DNA of 64,000 bases from Cellulomonas sp. PhB150 (GTDB lineage: Bacteria > Actinomycetota > Actinomycetes > Actinomycetales > Cellulomonadaceae), in assembly GCF_003755175.1 (NCBI RefSeq), contig NZ_RKHX01000001.1, forward strand, positions 806,001 to 870,000, in the 5' to 3' direction. Under the pieces are notes generated by a model. That model was not told the origin of the DNA. It worked only from the letters and a program-made list of their open reading frames with translations, and did not search any database. Both the position numbers and the translations under genes were made by a program. This document shows, in pieces, positions 8,321 to 16,479 of the stretch; the stretch's first letter is position 1, and every line of letters begins with the position of its first letter.

Positions 8321-11300
8321 TCAGTGCTGCGGCGAGCCGTCGGGCTGGTCGCCCTGCTCGTCGGTGGCGTCGTCATCGGCCTCGCCGCCCTCGCTGACCT
8401 CGAAGAGGACCGCGTCGACGGGCGTGAGCTCGAGGGTCGCGTCGCTCGTCGGCGCCGGCGTGTGGTCCGCGAAGGCGGCCAGCACGTCCAGGACAGGGCG
8501 GTCGGCGACGGCCTCGGCCTCGGGGGCCTCGTCGGCCTCCGGTGCCTCGACGGGCTCGTCGGCCGCCTCGACCTCGAGCTCCTCGAACGTCTCGACGGCG
8601 ACGAGGTCGTCGACGACGATCGCGTCGCCGACGGGCACGTCGTGGTCGTGGTCGTGGTCGTGCGCGTGCGCAGCGGCCGCGGCGATCGTGGCGAGCGTGG
8701 CCTTGACGGCCTCGCGCGCCTCGGGCAGCACCGGCACGGGCGAGTGCGGCGCGCCGCCGGCGGGCTCCTTGACGGCCGCTCCGCCGCGCTTGCGACGCGC
8801 GCGCTTGGGCTCGCCGGCCCCCGCGGACGGCTCGGCGGGGACCTGCTGAGCGGCGCCCGCGTCGGACCGGCCGTTCTTCTCGATCGGCTCGTCGTGCACG
8901 ATGAAGCCGCGCCCGTGGCAGTGCTCGCAGGTCTCGGAGAACGCCTCGACCAGGCCCTGGCCCACGCGCTTCCGGGTCATCTGCACGAGGCCGAGCGAGG
9001 TGACCTCGGCGACCTGGTGCTTGGTGCGGTCGCGTCCCAGGCACTCGACCAGGCGCCGCAGCACGAGGTCACGGTTGGACTCGAGCACCATGTCGATGAA
9101 GTCGACGACGATCATGCCGCCGATGTCACGCAGCCGGAGCTGGCGCACGATCTCCTCGGCGGCCTCGAGGTTGTTGCGCGTGACCGTCTCCTCGAGCGTC
9201 CCGCCCGATCCGGTGAACTTGCCGGTGTTGACGTCGACGACGGTCATCGCCTCGGTGCGGTCGATGACGAGCGAGCCGCCCGACGGGAGCCAGACCTTGC
9301 GGTCCATCCCCTTCGCCAGCTGCTCGTCGATCCGGTGCGCCGAGAACACGTCGCCCGTGCCCGTGTACTTCGAGATCTTCTGCGCCAGGTCCGGCGCGAG
9401 CTCGTCGATGTACTGCGAGATCGTCGACCACGCCTCGTCGCCCTGGACGACCAGGGAGCCGAAGTCGTCGTTGAAGATGTCGCGGACCACGCGGATGGCC
9501 ATGTCCGGCTCGCCCTGGAGCAGGGCCGGGGCGGACGCGGTCTTGGACTTCTTCTCGATGGCGTCCCACTGCGACTGCAGGCGCGCGATGTCCGCGCGCA
9601 GCTCCTCCTCGGAGGCGCCCTCCGCCGCGGTGCGCACGATGACGCCGGCCGAGTCCGGCACGACCTCGCGCAGGATCTTCTTCAGGCGGTTGCGCTCGAT
9701 GTCGGGCAGCTTGCGGCTGATGCCGGTCATGCCGCCGCCGGGCACGTACACGAGGTAGCGCCCTGCGAGCGTGACCTGCGACGTCAGACGGGCGCCCTTG
9801 TGGCCGATCGGGTCCTTGGTGACCTGGACCAGCACGGAGTCGCCGGACTTGAGCGCCTGCTCGATGCGACGGGCGGAGCCGCCCTCGACGTTCGCGGCGT
9901 CCCAGTTGACCTCGCCGGCGTAGAGCACGGCGTTGCGGCCCTTGCCGACGTCGACGAACGCGGCCTCCATGCTCGGCAGCACGTTCTGCACGCGGCCGAG
10001 GTAGACGTTGCCGACCATCGAGACCGACGCCTGGTTCGAGACGTAGTGCTCGACGAGCACGCCGTCCTCGAGCACGGCGATCTGCGTGCGACCGGCCTTC
10101 TCGCGGACGATCATCGAGCGGTCGACCGACTCACGGCGGGCCAGGAACTCGGCCTCGGTGATGATCTGGCGGCGACGACCGGCGTCGCGGCCCTCGCGGC
10201 GGCGCTGGCGCTTGGCCTCGAGGCGGGTCGAGCCGCGCAGCGCCGTGACCTCGTCGCTGACCGGGCGCGTGCGGGCCGGGCGAGGCTCGGCGTCGGGCTC
10301 GCCCGGTCGGGCGGAGCCGCGGCGGCGACGGCGACGGCGACGGCTCGACGAGCCGGGCTCGCCGTCCTCGTCGGACTCGTCGTCGTCCTCGTTCGGGGTG
10401 CTCTCGGGGTCGGCGCTGCCAGGCTCGCCCTCGGGCGTGCCGTCCGCGTCGTCAGCCGTCGCGTCGCCCGCGGTGGCCTCTCCCGCGTCGGGCCGACGAC
10501 GGCCGCGGCCGCCCCGGCGGCGACGACGACGCGGGGCGTTGCCGCCTGCCTCGCCGGACTCGTCGTCCTCGTCCTCGTCGTTCTCGTCGGTCTCGCTCTC
10601 GACCTCCGCCGCGGGCGCACCCTCGACGTCGCGGGTCTCGTCGGTCTCGTCTGCCTCGTCCTCGGCCGGCGTCTCCTCGGCGGGCTCGTCGTCAGCAGCA
10701 CGCGGCGGCTCGCCGCCGCGGCCTCGACGGCCACGACGGCGCGAGCTGCGGTTGCCGGAGGCGGCGGGGCGCTCCTCGACGACGGGGGCGTCCTCGGTCT
10801 CGGTCTCGCCGTCGGCCGACTCCAGCCGAGCGGCCTCCAGCTGGGCGGCCTCGAGCTCGGCCTGCTCCTCCTGCTCGCGTTCGATCCGTGCGGCCTCGGA
10901 GATCGCCTCGGGCGAGCCGGCGCTGGACGTCGCACGGCGACGGCGCTGGCGGGAGGCCGTGGGGTCGGGCGCCTGGAACAGGAGCGCGGTCGTCGCCAGG
11001 CGCGGCTGCGCGGCGGGCGGCGCGGCCTCGGTGGCCGGGGCGGACCGGGGGGCGTTGCGCGGGGCACGAGCCGAGCGGGAGGTCCGCGGCGCGGCTGCCG
11101 CCGGCGCGGCTGCCGCCGGCTCGGCGAACGCCGCGAGCACGTCGAGCGCCGGTGCGTCCTCGACGGGCTCTGCGGCAGCGGGTGCCGCCGCCTCGACCGG
11201 CGCACCGGGCGCAGCCGCGGGGCGCGAGCTCGCGCGGCGCCGGCGGGCGGGCGCGGCGCTCTCGGGGGCGGCGACGGGCGCCGCCTCGGCGGGGGCAGCA

Positions 11301-11797
11301 ACGGTGGGTGCGGCGGCGAGTGGTGCAGTGGGCGCTGCGGCGGAAGGCTCGGCTGCCGGCACGACGGCGTCGGCCGCGGCTGCCGGCCGCGTGGCGCGCT
11401 TGCGGGTCTTCGTGGGGGCGGGCGTCTCCGCCACGGTGACCGAGGGCTCGGTGACCGAGGGCTCGACGACCGGGGCCTCGACGACCGAGGCCTCGACGGG
11501 CGCGGCAGCCTTGCGGCCAACCCGCGAACGAGCGGCGCGCGGGGCCTCGGTCGCTGCGTCGCCGGCGGGCGTCTCGGCCACGTCGGTCGCGGGCTTGGCG
11601 CGCTTGCGCGCGGGCTTCTTGGCTGGCGCCTCGGCGGCAGCCTCGAGAGCGGGGGCCTCCACGGCGGCGGGCGCGGGCGTCGAGACGGCGTCCGGGGCGG
11701 CCACGCTACGGGTGGCGCGGCGGCGACGCGCCGGGGCCGGCGCTGCCTCACTCCCGGTCGACGTGGTGACTGCGGACTCGGGAGTGTTGTCGGACAT
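8321..11797 (-). CDS. rne: Ribonuclease E/G with very long disordered extensions
   Basis: Endoribonuclease that starts mRNA decay and processes rRNA and tRNA. The 1158-residue protein places the conserved core near residues 560-985. It has an S1 domain (VSMVGNVYLGRVQNVLPSME), catalytic Asp in VVDVNTGKF (D855) and VVDFIDM (D899), and the zinc-link CEHC (C957, C960). The first ~560 residues are low complexity: Ala/Pro-rich with basic RRR patches, then alternating acidic stretches and Arg/Gly clusters. The C-terminal tail is acidic and contains HAHDHDHDHD. Extensions on both sides of the core are an actinobacterial trait and probably scaffold partners and bind RNA. ATG 11797 has AGGAG 11 bases upstream. 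Confidence 0.93.
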   Translation of the reverse strand: MSDNTPESAVTTSTGSEAAPAPARRRRATRSVAAPDAVSTPAPAAVEAPALEAAAEAPAKKPARKRAKPATDVAETPAGDAATEAPRAARSRVGRKAAAPVEASVVEAPVVEPSVTEPSVTVAETPAPTKTRKRATRPAAAADAVVPAAEPSAAAPTAPLAAAPTVAAPAEAAPVAAPESAAPARRRRASSRPAAAPGAPVEAAAPAAAEPVEDAPALDVLAAFAEPAAAAPAAAAPRTSRSARAPRNAPRSAPATEAAPPAAQPRLATTALLFQAPDPTASRQRRRRATSSAGSPEAISEAARIEREQEEQAELEAAQLEAARLESADGETETEDAPVVEERPAASGNRSSRRRGRRGRGGEPPRAADDEPAEETPAEDEADETDETRDVEGAPAAEVESETDENDEDEDDESGEAGGNAPRRRRRRGGRGRRRPDAGEATAGDATADDADGTPEGEPGSADPESTPNEDDDESDEDGEPGSSSRRRRRRRRGSARPGEPDAEPRPARTRPVSDEVTALRGSTRLEAKRQRRREGRDAGRRRQIITEAEFLARRESVDRSMIVREKAGRTQIAVLEDGVLVEHYVSNQASVSMVGNVYLGRVQNVLPSMEAAFVDVGKGRNAVLYAGEVNWDAANVEGGSARRIEQALKSGDSVLVQVTKDPIGHKGARLTSQVTLAGRYLVYVPGGGMTGISRKLPDIERNRLKKILREVVPDSAGVIVRTAAEGASEEELRADIARLQSQWDAIEKKSKTASAPALLQGEPDMAIRVVRDIFNDDFGSLVVQGDEAWSTISQYIDELAPDLAQKISKYTGTGDVFSAHRIDEQLAKGMDRKVWLPSGGSLVIDRTEAMTVVDVNTGKFTGSGGTLEETVTRNNLEAAEEIVRQLRLRDIGGMIVVDFIDMVLESNRDLVLRRLVECLGRDRTKHQVAEVTSLGLVQMTRKRVGQGLVEAFSETCEHCHGRGFIVHDEPIEKNGRSDAGAAQQVPAEPSAGAGEPKRARRKRGGAAVKEPAGGAPHSPVPVLPEAREAVKATLATIAAAAAHAHDHDHDHDVPVGDAIVVDDLVAVETFEELEVEAADEPVEAPEADEAPEAEAVADRPVLDVLAAFADHTPAPTSDATLELTPVDAVLFEVSEGGEADDDATDEQGDQPDGSPQH
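11436..11495 (-). repeat. Four tandem 15-bp units inside rne
   Basis: Four units of the form (G/A)(T/C)GACCG(A/G)GG(G/C)CTCG at 11436-11450, 11451-11465, 11466-11480 and 11481-11495. They encode a repeated five-residue unit (Val/Thr-Glu-Pro/Ala-Ser-Val type) in the disordered N-terminal region of RNase E, and are a likely site of length variation between strains. Confidence 0.7.
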
Positions 11798-12257
11798 CAC
11801 GCGAGGTGCTCCTGGGTACCACGAACCGCCGTCCACACGTGTGGCGGCCCGTAGCGGGTCGGTCGTCGCTCACGCTGCGCGCGGCGACGGAAGTCGTCGG
11901 TCATGGCTGCTGCACCTGGCCGGGGCCATCGCCTGCCTGACGGAATCCCGGCCCCGATCGGGGACCTGGCGGACTGCCGGGCGGCGGCTGGCGCACGCGA
12001 CGTGGTCGATGCGGCGAGCTCACGGGTTCACGGGGCGGTGTGGACGCTTTGTGGACCGCGGTCAGTATCGCACAGACACCTGGTCCGGGCCCGCCATCGC
12101 CGCTCGAAGAAGACGACAGCGTGTCAGTACCCGGGACCTTGGTCCCAGGGGCAGACTGGACCCCGTCCTAGCGTTTCCCCAGGTCCGCTCCTAGAAGCTG
12201 CTCGAGCACCCCGCGGACTTACGACCACCGACTCGCACTCCCCCGCTCGGAGATCCT
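11798..12257. other. 460-bp divergent intergenic region between rne and cydA
   Basis: No gene seen. It holds the upstream regions of both genes. On the rne side there are two perfect palindromes, CCACACGTGTGG (11833-11844) and CCCCGATCGGGG (11952-11963), and a minus-strand GATACT (12069-12064) that could be the rne -10. That would give a leader of about 260 bases, in keeping with RNase E genes that regulate themselves through their leader. The cydA side holds the DosR-type box described separately. Confidence 0.5.
12133..12174 (+). promoter_or_regulatory. DosR-type operator and promoter of cydABDC
   Basis: The inverted repeat GGGACC-TT-GGTCCC (12133-12146) fits the DosR/DevR box known from mycobacteria (GGGAC-T-WW-A-GTCCC), differing by a compensating T/C and A/G change. 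TAGCGT at 12169-12174 is a plausible -10, with a start near 12181. That places the operator centre about 41 bp upstream, overlapping the -35 where an activator would sit; no good -35 is present. The match is seen; binding is inferred, supported by the DosS-like and DosR-like genes linked to this operon. Confidence 0.6.
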
Positions 12258-13745
12258 GTGGACGCCCTCGACCTCGCCCGCTGGCAGTTCGGCATCACGA
12301 CCGTCTACCACTTCATCTTCGTACCGCTGACGATCGGCCTCGCGCCCCTCGTCGCGATCATGCAGACGGCGTGGGTCCGCACCGGCAACGAGCGCTGGCT
12401 GCGCCTGACCAAGTTCTTCGGCAAGCTGCTGCTGATCAACTTCGCGATCGGCGTCGCCACCGGCATCGTGCAGGAGTTCCAGTTCGGCATGGCGTGGAGC
12501 GAGTACTCACGCTTCGTCGGCGACGTGTTCGGGGCACCGCTCGCGATGGAGGCGCTCGCCGCGTTCTTCGTCGAGTCGACGTTCCTGGGGCTGTGGATCT
12601 TCGGCTGGGACAAGCTGCCCAAGAAGATCCACCTCGCGTGCATCTGGGCCGTCGCGATCGCGACCAACCTCTCCGCCTACTTCATCCTCGCCGCGAACTC
12701 GTGGATGCAGCACCCGGTCGGCGCGATCTTCAACGAGAAGGCGGGCCGCGCGGAGATGAACGACATCGGGGCGGTCCTCACCAACCCGACCGTGCTCGCA
12801 GCCTTCCCCCACACGATCTCCGCCGCGTTCCTCACGGCGGGGACGTTCGTCGCCGGCATCGCCGCCTGGTGGATGGTCAGGCTGGTCCGCCGCGGTGACG
12901 CGGCCACGGCCAAGGACGTCTACCGCCCCGCGGTGATCGTCGGCCTCGTCGCCATCATCGTCAGCGGCGCGGGTGTCGCGATCACCGGCGACCAGCAGGC
13001 CAAGCTGATGTTCGAGCAGCAGCCCATGAAGATGGCGTCCGCCGAGGCGCTGTGCACGACGTCGTCCAACGTCTCCTTCTCGATCCTGGCGATCGGCAAC
13101 CTGTCCAACGACTGCGACAACGTCACGCACGTCATCGAGATCCCCGGCATGCTGTCGTTCCTCGCGACGGGCGACTTCAACGCCACGCTCCAGGGCGTCG
13201 ACGACCTGCAGGCGGAGTACGAGCAGAAGTTCGGGTACACCGACGAGAACGGCGACCCGATCTCCTACCAGCCCGACCTCACGGTCACCTACTGGGGCTT
13301 CCGCCTCATGATCGGCTTCGGCATCGGCTCCGCCGCGCTCGCCGTCGCGGCGCTGTGGCTCACCCGCAAGGGCCGGGTCACGGGCAAGACGTGGTTCGGG
13401 ACGCTCGGCATCGCCGCGATCGCCACCCCGTTCCTCGCCTCGTCGGCCGGCTGGGTCTTCACGGAGATGGGCCGCCAGCCGTGGGTGGTCGCGCCCAACC
13501 CGAACCCGTCCGGCGTCGACGGCGTGTGGCTGATCACCGCGCGGGGCGTGTCCACGGTGCCCGGCGTCTCGAGCATCGCGATCTCGCTGGTCGCGTTCAC
13601 GCTGCTCTACGGCGTGCTGGCGGTGCTCTGGTACCGCCTCATGCACCGCTACACGATCGAAGGGGTCGCTCCGTCCGAGAAGGACCCCAGTCCGGAGGCG
13701 CGCACCGACGACGACGCCGACGCCCCGCTGTCCTTCGCGTACTGA
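12258..13745 (+). CDS. cydA: Cytochrome bd quinol oxidase subunit I
   Basis: Membrane subunit carrying hemes b558, b595 and d; oxidises quinol and reduces oxygen to water with high affinity. It has 495 residues and about nine membrane helices. The N-terminal heme-ligand His is H18 in TTVYHFIFVPLTIG. The Q-loop segment GDQQAKLMFEQQPMKMASAEA carries the Lys and Glu needed for quinol oxidation, and EMGRQPWVV is the family signature. The Q-loop is the short type usual in actinobacteria. The GTG at 12258 follows CGGAG. First gene of cydABDC, 12 bp before cydB, and likely controlled by the DosR-type box upstream. Confidence 0.96.
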   Translation: MDALDLARWQFGITTVYHFIFVPLTIGLAPLVAIMQTAWVRTGNERWLRLTKFFGKLLLINFAIGVATGIVQEFQFGMAWSEYSRFVGDVFGAPLAMEALAAFFVESTFLGLWIFGWDKLPKKIHLACIWAVAIATNLSAYFILAANSWMQHPVGAIFNEKAGRAEMNDIGAVLTNPTVLAAFPHTISAAFLTAGTFVAGIAAWWMVRLVRRGDAATAKDVYRPAVIVGLVAIIVSGAGVAITGDQQAKLMFEQQPMKMASAEALCTTSSNVSFSILAIGNLSNDCDNVTHVIEIPGMLSFLATGDFNATLQGVDDLQAEYEQKFGYTDENGDPISYQPDLTVTYWGFRLMIGFGIGSAALAVAALWLTRKGRVTGKTWFGTLGIAAIATPFLASSAGWVFTEMGRQPWVVAPNPNPSGVDGVWLITARGVSTVPGVSSIAISLVAFTLLYGVLAVLWYRLMHRYTIEGVAPSEKDPSPEARTDDDADAPLSFAY

Positions 13746-13757
13746 CAGGAGACGACC

Positions 13758-14822
13758 ATGGAGCTGACCACCGTCTGGTTCATCCTCATCGCCGTCCTGT
13801 GGACGGGGTACCTCGTGCTCGAGGGGTTCGACTTCGGCGTCGGCATGCTGCTCGGCTGGCTGCCGCACAAGCAGGACCGCGAGCGCGAGCGCCGCGTCAT
13901 GATCAACACGATCGGCCCGGTGTGGGACGGCAACGAGGTGTGGCTGCTCACCGCGGGCGGCGCGACGTTCGCCGCGTTCCCCGAGTGGTACGCGACGTTG
14001 TTCTCCGGCTTCTACCTGCCGCTGCTGCTCATCCTGCTCGCGCTGATCATCCGCGTGGTGGCGTTCGAGTGGCGCGGGAAGATCAACGACGACCGCTGGC
14101 GCGCCTGGGCGGACCGGGCCTTGATCGTCGGCTCCTGGGTGCCCGCCGTGCTGTGGGGCGTGGCGTTCGCGAACATCGTGCGCGGCGTCGAGCTGGACGC
14201 CGACCACCAGTACGTCGGCGGGTTCTGGGCGCTGCTCAACCCGTTCGCGCTGCTCGGCGGCGCGACGACCGCGCTCATCTTCCTCACGCACGGCGCCGCG
14301 TTCCTGGCGCTGAAGTCCGCCGGTGACATCCGTGACCGGGCCGCGTCGCTCGCCGCGCGTCTCGCGCCCGTCACCCTCGTGGTCGCCGCCGCGTGGGCGA
14401 TCTGGGCGCAGGTCGCCTACTCGGACGCCGCCTGGACGTGGGCCGCCGTCGCGGTCGCCGCTGTGGCGCTCGTCGTGCTCGTGCTCGCCACCCGGACGCG
14501 GCGCGAGGGTCTCGCGTTCATCGCCTCGGCGGTGACCATCGTGGCGGCCGTCGTGCTGATCTTCGGCTCGCTGTTCCCCGACGTGATGCCGGCGTTCGAC
14601 CCGGCCAACTCGCTCACCGTCACCAACGCGTCCTCGACGCACTACACGCTGACCGTGATGACCTGGGTCGCCGTGATCCTCACGCCGGTGGTGCTGCTCT
14701 ACCAGGGCTGGACCTACTGGGTGTTCCGCAAGCGTGTCTCGACGGCCCACATCCCCGACTCGATCGGGCTGACGTTCGACCGCAGCCCCGCGCGCGTCGG
14801 TGCGGCCGACGAGGAGCGATGA
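13758..14822 (+). CDS. cydB: Cytochrome bd quinol oxidase subunit II
   Basis: Second membrane subunit of the bd oxidase; 354 residues with about eight helices. The N-terminus ELTTVWFILIAVLWTGYLVLEGFDFG is the family hallmark (first helix and GFDFGVG turn), followed by GPVWDGNEVWLL. A good ribosome site (AGGAG) precedes ATG 13758. It pairs with CydA, and the following two genes make the transporter needed for its assembly. Confidence 0.96.
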   Translation: MELTTVWFILIAVLWTGYLVLEGFDFGVGMLLGWLPHKQDRERERRVMINTIGPVWDGNEVWLLTAGGATFAAFPEWYATLFSGFYLPLLLILLALIIRVVAFEWRGKINDDRWRAWADRALIVGSWVPAVLWGVAFANIVRGVELDADHQYVGGFWALLNPFALLGGATTALIFLTHGAAFLALKSAGDIRDRAASLAARLAPVTLVVAAAWAIWAQVAYSDAAWTWAAVAVAAVALVVLVLATRTRREGLAFIASAVTIVAAVVLIFGSLFPDVMPAFDPANSLTVTNASSTHYTLTVMTWVAVILTPVVLLYQGWTYWVFRKRVSTAHIPDSIGLTFDRSPARVGAADEER

Positions 14823-14835
14823 CGGCACCGGCCGC

Positions 14836-16479
14836 ATGAGGCCCCTCGACCCCCGGCTGCTGCGCCACGCGCGTGCGGCGCGCGGCTACGTCGCGCTCAC
14901 CGCCTCGCTCGGCATCCTCACGGCCGCGCTCGTCGTCGCGCAGGCGCTGCTGCTCGCGCACGCGCTCGGGCGCGCGGTGCACGACGGTGCCGACCTCGAG
15001 GCGATCGGCCCGCTGGTCGCGTGGCTCGCGGTCGTGGTCGCGCTGCGTGCGCTGGCGACGGCCGCCCAGGAGCGGTTCGCGCACCGCGCGGCGACCCGGG
15101 CCGTGGCCGAGCTGCGCGAGGGCGTCGTCGCGCACGCCGCGGCGCTCGGACCGCGGTGGCTCGCGACCGGTGAGGGGCCGGGGGTGGCCACGCTGGCGAC
15201 CCGTGGGCTCGACGCGCTCGAGCCGTACTTCGTCCGCTACCTGCCGCAGCTGGTCCTCGCCGCGACCGTCACCCCCGCGACGCTCCTGGTGATCCTTGGC
15301 CTCGACTGGGTGTCGGCCGCGATCCTCGTCGCGGTGCTGCCGCTCGTGCCGATCTTCATGTGGCTGGTCGGCCGGCTCACGCAGGGTCGCTCCGAGCAGG
15401 GGCTGGCCACCATGCGGCGGCTCGGGGCGCAGACGCTCGACCTCCTCGCGGGCCTGCCCACGCTGCGGGCGTTCGGCCGCGAGCGCGGCCCCGCGGCGCG
15501 CGTGCAGGCCCTCGGGGACGCGCACCGACGCGCCACGATGGGCACGCTGCGCATCGCGTTCCTGTCCGGCATGGTGCTCGAGCTGCTCACCACGCTGTCG
15601 GTGGCCCTGGTGGCCGTGGGCATCGGGCTGCGGCTCGTCGAGGGCGACCTCGACCTGGTCACCGGGCTGGCGGTGCTGGTGCTGGCGCCCGAGGTGTTCA
15701 ACCCGTTGCGCCAGGTCGGCGCGCAGTTCCACGCCTCGAGCGACGGCGTCGCGGCCGCCGAGCAGGCGTTCGCGGTGCTCGAGACGCCCGTGACCGCCGA
15801 CGGCACCCGGCCGGCGCCCGACCTCGCGGGCGTCACGGTGCGGCTGCGTGGCGTGACCGTCACGACCGCCGCCGGCCGCACGCCGGACGGTCTCGACCTC
15901 GACGTGCGGCCGGGGCGCGTGGTCGCCCTGGCCGGGCCGACCGGTGGCGGGAAGTCGACGACCGTCGAGGTCGTGCTGGGGCTCCTGGTGCCCGACGAGG
16001 GGACCGTCGAGCTCGTCGCCCCGGCCGGGCCGATCCCTCTGGCCGACGTGGAGCGCGCCGGGTACTGGTCGCAGGTCGCGTGGCTGCCGCAGCGCCCGGT
16101 GCTCGAGCCGGGCTCGGTGCAGGAGGTCGTGGGCGGGGCCGACGACGCCGCGCGCGCGAGGGCCGCCGCGCTGACCGGACTCGACGCGGTCCTCGCCGAC
16201 CTCCCGGACGGCTGGCAGACCGCCGTCGGCCACCTGTCCGTCGGGCAGCGCCAGCGGGTCGCCCTCACCCGGGCGCTGCTGTCCCCCGCGCCGCTCGTCG
16301 TGCTCGACGAGCCGACCGCGCACCTCGACGCGGCGGGCGAGCGGGTCGTGCTCGACACGGTCCGCGCCCTGCGTGCCGGCGGCCGCACGGTCCTGCTCGT
16401 CGCGCACCGCGCATCCCTGCTCGCCGCGGCCGACGAGGTCGTCATGGTCGCCCCGGTGCGGACGGAGGCGCTGCGATGA
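14836..16479 (+). CDS. cydD: ABC transporter CydD for cytochrome bd assembly
   Basis: Half of the CydDC heterodimeric ABC exporter, which moves thiols (cysteine, glutathione in E. coli; the substrate is less certain in mycothiol users) and is required to assemble bd oxidase. 547 residues: a six-helix membrane domain (1-310), then an ATPase with Walker A AGPTGGGKST, signature LSVGQRQRV and Walker B VVLDEPTA. ATG 14836 is preferred to the GTG at 14800, which lies inside cydB. Its stop overlaps the cydC start as ATGA. Confidence 0.93.
   Translation: MRPLDPRLLRHARAARGYVALTASLGILTAALVVAQALLLAHALGRAVHDGADLEAIGPLVAWLAVVVALRALATAAQERFAHRAATRAVAELREGVVAHAAALGPRWLATGEGPGVATLATRGLDALEPYFVRYLPQLVLAATVTPATLLVILGLDWVSAAILVAVLPLVPIFMWLVGRLTQGRSEQGLATMRRLGAQTLDLLAGLPTLRAFGRERGPAARVQALGDAHRRATMGTLRIAFLSGMVLELLTTLSVALVAVGIGLRLVEGDLDLVTGLAVLVLAPEVFNPLRQVGAQFHASSDGVAAAEQAFAVLETPVTADGTRPAPDLAGVTVRLRGVTVTTAAGRTPDGLDLDVRPGRVVALAGPTGGGKSTTVEVVLGLLVPDEGTVELVAPAGPIPLADVERAGYWSQVAWLPQRPVLEPGSVQEVVGGADDAARARAAALTGLDAVLADLPDGWQTAVGHLSVGQRQRVALTRALLSPAPLVVLDEPTAHLDAAGERVVLDTVRALRAGGRTVLLVAHRASLLAAADEVVMVAPVRTEALR

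Noticed and set aside
8324-11854. Plus-strand open frame of 1176 codons opposite rne
   Set aside because: Shadow of the RNase E gene in GC-rich DNA; repetitive Leu/Gly/Arg/Val composition, no ribosome site and no domain.
12147-12165. Second DosR box just after the first (GACTGGACCCCGTCC)
   Set aside because: It lacks the paired half-site and does not fit the box; only GGGACC-TT-GGTCCC was kept.
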